From JABMMZ01 sp044377005 (GTDB lineage Bacteria > Bacteroidota > Bacteroidia > NS11-12g > UBA955), in the NCBI GenBank assembly GCA_044377005.1, contig JBILJV010000039.1, positions 1-20,703 on the forward strand: DNA of 20,703 bases. Reading direction: 5' to 3'. Numbering within the stretch: position 1 is the stretch's first letter; every line of letters begins with the position of its first letter. Position numbers and translations under genes: made by a program. Shown here one piece after another: positions 15,857-20,703 of this stretch. The notes under the pieces are model-generated. The model did no database searches and had not been told where the DNA came from. It saw only the letters and a program-made list of their open reading frames with translations.

Positions 15857-17323
15857 TTGTTTAGCGTTTTTAACCCTTTTTTTTCCCGCTTTTTCCTGCT
15901 GGTATTAGCCTTTGGCTTTTATCTGTCATTGGGTGCGCAACAAGTGGTTTGGGCGAATAAAAACAATCTAGATAAAAAAACAAATTTTACCAAAGTTATT
16001 GGTCAAAATCAACACGGTGTTTATGTACTCAAGCATAAAAACAGTTCGTTCAAAAAGTATTTTATAGTGGAACATTTCGACAAGAAAATGAATTTGTTGC
16101 GCAATAAAATGTACAAAATTAACAATGCACAACTTGAAAAAATTATTATTAATAATGATGGTTTTGTGTTTTTTGTAAAAAATTTTGACAAAAACAATGT
16201 CAAGCGTTTGTCCATGCATTTTGTTGATTCTAGTTTGAATGAAATCAAAAAAATAGACATTCATCAAACAGGTATTAATGCTTTTACGCCGCTTTACAAA
16301 ATATACTACAACACGAACAAAACCTTATACATGATTGCCTCTGTTACCGATTCTTCCAATCAATCTATTCTTCAATATCACTTGGTGAAAAACCAAAGCA
16401 TACAAGTGCAAGGACGCTTTGTATTGCCTTATGCTTTTGATGAAATGTACATAGGAGATGGTTGTATTGACAACAGTGGACAATTGTTTTTTTTGATATC
16501 GCTGTCGCAAAAGTTTAAAAGTAAAAATGCCTCTGATTTTTTTCATCATGTAATGGCCTTTAACCCCCATTCGCTCAATTTTCAATCGCAACTTATCAAT
16601 AACGAAAAAACCTTTTTAAGTAATTACCAATTGGTGTACAATTATCAAACTAATAAAGTGCAAGCTTGTGGTTTTTATGGTGAAAATTATGAGGATGAAT
16701 GTTTGGGTTACTTTATTGTTTCAATGCTTCCAACTACATTAAAACCTGAACACATTGTTTTTAAGCAAATAGAAAGAAGCATAGTTGCTCAAATTATAGG
16801 GGTAAAAAGTGAGACAAAAGGCGAGAATTTGAATAAATTTGACATTAAAAAAATTATTCCCAAGGCCAATGGCGGATTAGTAATGATAAGTGAACGAGCC
16901 TTTGTAACCACCCAAAGTGATATTTTTTATATCAACGGCGTACCGCAAAGCAGTTATGCCAAAATATTCAACAACGACGAAGTTTTGGTTATAAGCCTCG
17001 ATAGTATGTTCCAACCGCAATGGACCGATGTGGTAAACAAAACCCAATCTTCTATCAATGATGGTGGTTTTTACAACGGAATAATTACCATGGTCAATGA
17101 CGATGAGTTTAATATTTTATACAACGACCGCATCAGTGCCAATGCAGACATTGTTCAAATCAGTTATAACGAATTTGGCAGAATGACAAAAAAAATAATA
17201 CTGAATAACGACCAATATTATGCCCTACTTATTCCGGCAGAAAGCAAGCAAGTGAATGCCAATAGCATCGTTATTCCGATCAATCAAAACAGAGATTTCA
17301 CTTATATAAAATTAATTTATTGA
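15857..17323 (+). CDS. Secreted protein of unknown function (TTG start)
   Basis: A 488-residue protein that I do not recognise. A signal peptide is evident: SRFFLLVLAFGFYLSLGAQQ, with cleavage likely after GA (about 26). The mature part is beta-strand-like with repeated short hydrophobic stretches (for example GVYVLKH, DGFVFFVKNF, GQLFFLISL), which could form a propeller-type fold; that is inference. No T9SS tail, lipobox or catalytic motif was seen, so it may stay in the periplasm or at the surface. The frame is closed by TAA at 15851 and there is no ATG before the signal peptide, so TTG at 15857 is the only reasonable start. Its stop overlaps the next start by 4 nt (TTGA), so the two genes are translationally linked. 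Confidence 0.82.
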   Translation: MFSVFNPFFSRFFLLVLAFGFYLSLGAQQVVWANKNNLDKKTNFTKVIGQNQHGVYVLKHKNSSFKKYFIVEHFDKKMNLLRNKMYKINNAQLEKIIINNDGFVFFVKNFDKNNVKRLSMHFVDSSLNEIKKIDIHQTGINAFTPLYKIYYNTNKTLYMIASVTDSSNQSILQYHLVKNQSIQVQGRFVLPYAFDEMYIGDGCIDNSGQLFFLISLSQKFKSKNASDFFHHVMAFNPHSLNFQSQLINNEKTFLSNYQLVYNYQTNKVQACGFYGENYEDECLGYFIVSMLPTTLKPEHIVFKQIERSIVAQIIGVKSETKGENLNKFDIKKIIPKANGGLVMISERAFVTTQSDIFYINGVPQSSYAKIFNNDEVLVISLDSMFQPQWTDVVNKTQSSINDGGFYNGIITMVNDDEFNILYNDRISANADIVQISYNEFGRMTKKIILNNDQYYALLIPAESKQVNANSIVIPINQNRDFTYIKLIY

Positions 17324-18285
17324 TACGTTTATTTTCAAATAACTACAACCAAACTATTTTTTTTCTAATAGTATTTGCTTTTGGACTACGAAGTGCAGGT
17401 TTTGTAACGCCCTATGTTAATACTAATGCGCCGTTGGCATTGAATTACATACAGCAAATATTTAACTATCTCAACTATTATCCGCAACTTGGTTTTTTTG
17501 TTTCCACCTTTTTGGTCATCATTACCGCATTAGTGTTTAACCGCATTTGCAATAAACACGAATTGGTCATAGTAACTTCCTATTTACCTGCGTATTTTTA
17601 CATTGTATTGAATTCAGTTTTTGTGGATCAGTTTTATGCTGGTCCTGTATTGTTTGTTAACCTCTTCATGATTGTTTCATTGGGTTCTATTTTGAATTTA
17701 TACCATTCCGATTCGCCTTATTTTTCCTTGTTCTCGGCCTCTTTTTTGGCAGGATTAAGTGCATTATTGAACACCACTTACATGGTATTTTTTGTGATAG
17801 TGCTATTGGGGATTAATGTGTTTAGGCCTTTTAACTTTAGGGAACACATATCGGCCTTTGTGGGCTTTTTAATGCCTTTGTACATTGGCACCATGTTGAA
17901 TTACTTATTGAATGGTAATTTCTTACCTTTTTACATTTTCTTTCCTGATTACGGCAGTTTCAATAATCAGTATTGGGCATTAAAATCCATGTTGCCATTT
18001 TTGGGATTCATATTTGTGTTAGCGATAGTGAGGATGAACAAAAACTATTTTAGAAACACTATTAAACAGCGGCGCGCCATACAGTTGATGGTATTAACAA
18101 TTGTTATTTGTGTGATATTAATGACCACAGGCAAACAGAATCCTAAGCAAGAATTTTCATTTGTAGCCTTTCCATTGGCCTTTTATTTCTCTTATTACTT
18201 CACCAACAGCCGTTTTAATTTCTTAAAGGAGCTCCTCAATATTTTACTAATTGCCGGCATCATCTTTTTTCACTATTGGGGGTAA
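17320..18285 (+). CDS. DUF6427-like integral membrane protein
   Basis: A 321-residue protein that is almost entirely hydrophobic, with about nine or ten membrane segments by eye. Segments include TIFFLIVFAFGLRSAGF at the N-terminus, FVSTFLVIITALVF, YFYIVLNSVFVDQFY and the C-terminal LLNILLIAGIIFFHYW. The segment NVFRPFNFREHISAFVGFLM resembles the R-F-N-x-R-E motif of DUF6427 proteins, a Bacteroidota membrane family of unknown function. That match is from memory and is moderate. The start is TTG, overlapping the preceding stop as TTGA, which suggests translational coupling with the secreted protein upstream. The two may act together at the envelope. The next gene begins 3 nt after its stop. 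Confidence 0.8.
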   Translation: MIRLFSNNYNQTIFFLIVFAFGLRSAGFVTPYVNTNAPLALNYIQQIFNYLNYYPQLGFFVSTFLVIITALVFNRICNKHELVIVTSYLPAYFYIVLNSVFVDQFYAGPVLFVNLFMIVSLGSILNLYHSDSPYFSLFSASFLAGLSALLNTTYMVFFVIVLLGINVFRPFNFREHISAFVGFLMPLYIGTMLNYLLNGNFLPFYIFFPDYGSFNNQYWALKSMLPFLGFIFVLAIVRMNKNYFRNTIKQRRAIQLMVLTIVICVILMTTGKQNPKQEFSFVAFPLAFYFSYYFTNSRFNFLKELLNILLIAGIIFFHYWG

Positions 18286-18288
18286 AAT

Positions 18289-19332
18289 ATGACACTACCT
18301 GATAACAATAAACTAAACACAAATTTACTTGCAGCGTGCTTTAAAAACACAGTTGCAACCTATAAATTTTATTGGTTATTGGCAATTATTGAATCTGTTG
18401 AAGAAGGTAAAGTTGAAATTAATAAAATTGAGTTGTTCTCAAAAATGGTTTCAAATGCATGGTATACAGTCAACTATTTTAAATTATCATTTGGAGTACA
18501 AGATGAATTACAAAAGAAAATATTATCAATAAAAGAATTAGAACGTTTAACGATTGACGTAGACAAAAGTAAGATATTTGTAAGGTTAGAAAATCCATTT
18601 AATAACCAAACTATAAAGGAATTAAGGCATTTTGATAACAATGTTCCTCATTGGTTTTTAAGTCCTTGGTTTATTCAATCTAGCAAAACTGAAATATATA
18701 CAAGGTCTCAAAAATTTGAAAATAATTGTCTTTATGCATTATACAAAGATCAAATTATAATTAACCCACAATGGATAGTTTATTTGACTGAAAATGCTAA
18801 AATAATTAAAGATTTTTGTTATTGGAATCTTTCATTGTTTTTACAAGCAAAAAATCCAAATGTACCAGATATACCTAATAAATTAATTAAGCCTATAATT
18901 AGAAGTTCATTAACAAAACTGACTAATGATTTTTGGAAAGTTGTTTTTGAAAAAGAGGGAATAATTAATTGTATTTTTACAGGAAAACCACTAAGATTCA
19001 AAGATAAAAACTTTGCATTAGACCACTATATTCCTCATGCTTTTGTTTCTCATGATTTAATTTGGAATTTAGCGCCTATTGATAAAGCATTTAATAGTAA
19101 AAAAAGTGATAAACTACCTTCAAGTGATATACATTTTGATAGATTTTTTGAATTACAAAATAAAGCTTTTAACATCCACAAAGCATATAATCCTAAAGGT
19201 AAAATATTGGAAGAATATCTAACGATTTTTACAAGTCTAGATCAATTTAATAAAGAAAAATTTAAGGAAGTAATTTATCCCTTAATAACAATAGCATCAA
19301 ATAATGGATTTTCATATCTAAAAGATGAATGA
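18289..19332 (+). CDS. HNH endonuclease-domain protein
   Basis: A 347-residue protein. The nuclease module is C-terminal (about 226-275): C228-IFTGK, then the catalytic D245-H246 in FALDHYIPH250, then W259-N260-LAPI and N269 in FNSKKSD. This follows the beta-beta-alpha-metal HNH pattern. Only one cysteine of the usual CxxC zinc pair is present (C228, with T231 in place of the second). The N-terminal 220 residues are unrecognised and may provide target recognition; they include a run of aromatic residues in PHWFLSPWF. The gene begins 3 nt after the DUF6427-like gene and its last 8 nt overlap the next gene. It is visibly AT-richer than the gene before it, which suggests transfer. It is probably part of a defence or restriction-type module; that is inference. 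Confidence 0.85.
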   Translation: MTLPDNNKLNTNLLAACFKNTVATYKFYWLLAIIESVEEGKVEINKIELFSKMVSNAWYTVNYFKLSFGVQDELQKKILSIKELERLTIDVDKSKIFVRLENPFNNQTIKELRHFDNNVPHWFLSPWFIQSSKTEIYTRSQKFENNCLYALYKDQIIINPQWIVYLTENAKIIKDFCYWNLSLFLQAKNPNVPDIPNKLIKPIIRSSLTKLTNDFWKVVFEKEGIINCIFTGKPLRFKDKNFALDHYIPHAFVSHDLIWNLAPIDKAFNSKKSDKLPSSDIHFDRFFELQNKAFNIHKAYNPKGKILEEYLTIFTSLDQFNKEKFKEVIYPLITIASNNGFSYLKDE

Positions 19333-20188
19333 GCAGAACAACATATACAGCCATTTAACCGCAAAAGAAAGGGACACAATCTCTTTTCCAGCTAGGCATT
19401 TACTCAAAAATAATTTGCTTAAAGGAAAAGTCTTGGATTTTGGCTGTGGATTGGGTTCTGATGTTAATATTCTAAAGGAAAAAGGGGTTGATGTAGTTGG
19501 GTATGATAAATTTTATTTTCCTCAATTACCCAATGAAAAGTTTGACACTATTATCTGTTTGTATGTACTTAATGTTTTAGAGAAAGAAGAACAAACAGAG
19601 GTTTTACTCAAAGTTTCTCAATTACTAAAACCAGGTGGTACAACTTATTTTGCGGTAAGAAGAGATATAAAATTTGAAGGCTTTAGAACTCATAAAATCT
19701 ATCAGAAACAAACCTACCAGTGTAATGTAGTTTTGCCGTATAAAAGCTTATTATTGAACGATTATTGCGAAATTTATGAGTACAAACATATTAATCAGTC
19801 AGAGTTAAATTTATCTAATGATTGTCCGTTTTGTAATCCAGATAAAGACAGAGAAATTATATTAGAATCGGCATCTGTTTACGCTATTTATGACAAATTT
19901 CCAGTGAACAATGGGCATGTATTAATAATTCCTAAAAAGCATGTTTCTAATTATTTTGAATTAAGTTTCAAGGAGCAAAGTGCTTGTTGGTTTGTATTAA
20001 ATTCAGTTCAAAAAATTATCCAAGAAAAGTTCAATCCTGATGGTTTTAATATTGGGATCAATGTCAATGAAACTGCAGGTCAAACAGTGCCTCATGTTCA
20101 TATTCACTTAATTCCAAGATACAATGGCGATGTTGAAAAACCAAGAGGAGGTGTGAGAGGTGTTATTCCGGGTAAGAAAGAGTATTGA
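19325..20188 (+). CDS. Methyltransferase-HIT fusion protein
   Basis: A 287-residue protein with two joined domains. Residues 1-158 form a class I SAM-dependent methyltransferase: motif I is VLDFGCGLGSD (37-47), the acidic residue ending strand 2 is D61, and post-motif segments are FDTIICLYVLNVL (73-85) and LLKPGG (100-105). Residues 159-287 form a HIT domain: a CPFC pair (C167, C170), KKH206, and the histidine triad H257-V-H259-I-H261-L in GQTVPHVHIHLIPR. Family knowledge: HIT enzymes hydrolyse or transfer nucleotidyl groups, and zinc-bearing forms like this resemble Ap4A-type hydrolases. The methyltransferase half is short and has no DNA-methylase catalytic motif such as DPPY or NPPF. The 8-nt overlap with the HNH gene indicates co-translation and a shared role. 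Confidence 0.88.
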   Translation: MNEQNNIYSHLTAKERDTISFPARHLLKNNLLKGKVLDFGCGLGSDVNILKEKGVDVVGYDKFYFPQLPNEKFDTIICLYVLNVLEKEEQTEVLLKVSQLLKPGGTTYFAVRRDIKFEGFRTHKIYQKQTYQCNVVLPYKSLLLNDYCEIYEYKHINQSELNLSNDCPFCNPDKDREIILESASVYAIYDKFPVNNGHVLIIPKKHVSNYFELSFKEQSACWFVLNSVQKIIQEKFNPDGFNIGINVNETAGQTVPHVHIHLIPRYNGDVEKPRGGVRGVIPGKKEY

Positions 20189-20363
20189 TGATGAAAGAGA
20201 AAGGGATCTCTGTTTGTTTTTGATAAGTTATTAAATTTACTGATGTTTGGTATATAACAACAATATTTGAATTTTTAAACCCTACAATTTCTCCTTCATA
20301 TTTTAGTTTGCTTTCAAAATATGGAATCCCAAAATTTATTTTTTGACCAACTTTTATTTTCAT
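20163..20363 (-). CDS. Small hypothetical protein, 66 residues
   Basis: A minus-strand reading frame that begins MKIKVGQKINFG and overlaps the end of the methyltransferase-HIT gene convergently by 26 nt. Its composition is protein-like: a beta-rich pattern (KLKYEGEIVGFKNSNIVVIY) that could be a small SH3-like barrel, and no signal peptide. A near-match to the -7 box (TATTTTCG, 7 of 8) lies 6 nt upstream of the ATG. It is probably real but I do not recognise the family. Its position suggests it may either belong to the accessory block or be a separate genomic gene. Confidence 0.5.
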   Translation of the reverse strand: MKIKVGQKINFGIPYFESKLKYEGEIVGFKNSNIVVIYQTSVNLITYQKQTEIPFSFIINTLSYPE

Positions 20364-20424
20364 GTAACACGAAAATAGTATATGATATTAACTCAAAAAA
20401 AAATTATTAGTAAAATTTTATCCC

Positions 20425-20703
20425 TCACCCATGTATCTTCCAATAATCCTTACCATAACTACAAAAAATTTCCTCACCTGCTTTAATGCTTTTGCTCGCT
20501 ACCAAACAAACCTGTTGTTCGTCGTTTAATGTAATAATACAGTTGTTTTTAAAAGCCGTTTGGGTTCCTGTGGCATCATTGGCGTATTTGGCAAAACAGT
20601 CAGTGTGTTTGGAATCCATGGTTTTGCCGTTGAGTAAACTAATAAAATATTGATCCTCATTAAGCGAAGCCCTTTTCTCTGCTTCTTCAGCACTCAGTAA
20701 TTC
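20425..20703 (-). CDS. SET-domain protein (lysine methyltransferase family), C-terminal fragment
   Basis: This is the last 92 residues of a gene whose start lies beyond the right edge; the frame is open to base 20703. It ends with the core of a SET domain: YANDATGTQTAFKNN, the counterpart of the SET NHSxxPN-type motif, then a strand CLVASKSIKAGEEIFCSYG and the terminal YGKDYW. Family knowledge: SET enzymes methylate lysines; bacterial ones act on cellular proteins or are of unknown target. The first 28 visible residues are hydrophilic (ELLSAEEAEKRASLNEDQ). A SAM-binding N-terminal part must lie outside the window. Association with the neighbouring HNH pair is not proven, as the strand is opposite. 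Confidence 0.82.
   Translation of the reverse strand, partial: ELLSAEEAEKRASLNEDQYFISLLNGKTMDSKHTDCFAKYANDATGTQTAFKNNCIITLNDEQQVCLVASKSIKAGEEIFCSYGKDYWKIHG

Overview
The window is AT-rich DNA from a member of the Bacteroidota. Three things support this: a secreted protein ending in a type IX secretion (T9SS) sorting domain, a DUF2795 protein and a DUF6427-like membrane protein typical of that phylum, and several matches to the Bacteroidota sigma-factor -7 box TAnnTTTG just upstream of genes. No rRNA, tRNA, CRISPR array, IS element, transposase or integrase was seen. Both ends of the window cut through minus-strand genes.

Layout. (1) 1-1620, accessory. The start of a TIR-like (DUF1863/ThsB-type) gene and a membrane-anchored serine hydrolase of the class A beta-lactamase fold are both on the minus strand. 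A 128-bp imperfect palindrome separates them, bounded by TAAC...GTTA and shaped like an integron attC site. A second, shorter palindrome lies upstream of the hydrolase. I read this as the end of an integron-like cassette array; that reading is inference. (2) 1826-8344, a complete efflux operon on the plus strand: TetR-type repressor, TolC-type outer-membrane channel, lipoprotein adaptor and RND pump, closed by a clear intrinsic terminator. (3) 8618-12668, tilS (tRNA-Ile lysidine synthase), then a secreted metzincin-like protease with IPT/TIG and PKD modules and a T9SS tail. The protease has its own promoter inside the end of tilS. (4) 12916-15820, a DUF2795 protein on the plus strand converging on an unrecognised 399-residue protein on the minus strand, then hflX (ribosome-associated GTPase) on the minus strand. 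A short GC-rich segment lies just past the hflX stop. (5) 15857-18285, two TTG-started genes: a secreted protein of unknown function and a DUF6427-like membrane protein. They are divergent from hflX across only 36 bp. (6) 18289-20703, accessory. An HNH nuclease gene begins 3 nt after the membrane-protein gene and overlaps by 8 nt a gene for a methyltransferase-HIT fusion. A small minus-strand protein and the C-terminal part of a SET-domain protein follow.

The best candidate for an under-described system is the HNH nuclease plus methyltransferase-HIT pair. It looks like a compact two-gene modification, nuclease or nucleotide-handling module inserted behind housekeeping genes. The second candidate is the TIR and serine-hydrolase cassette region at the left end.
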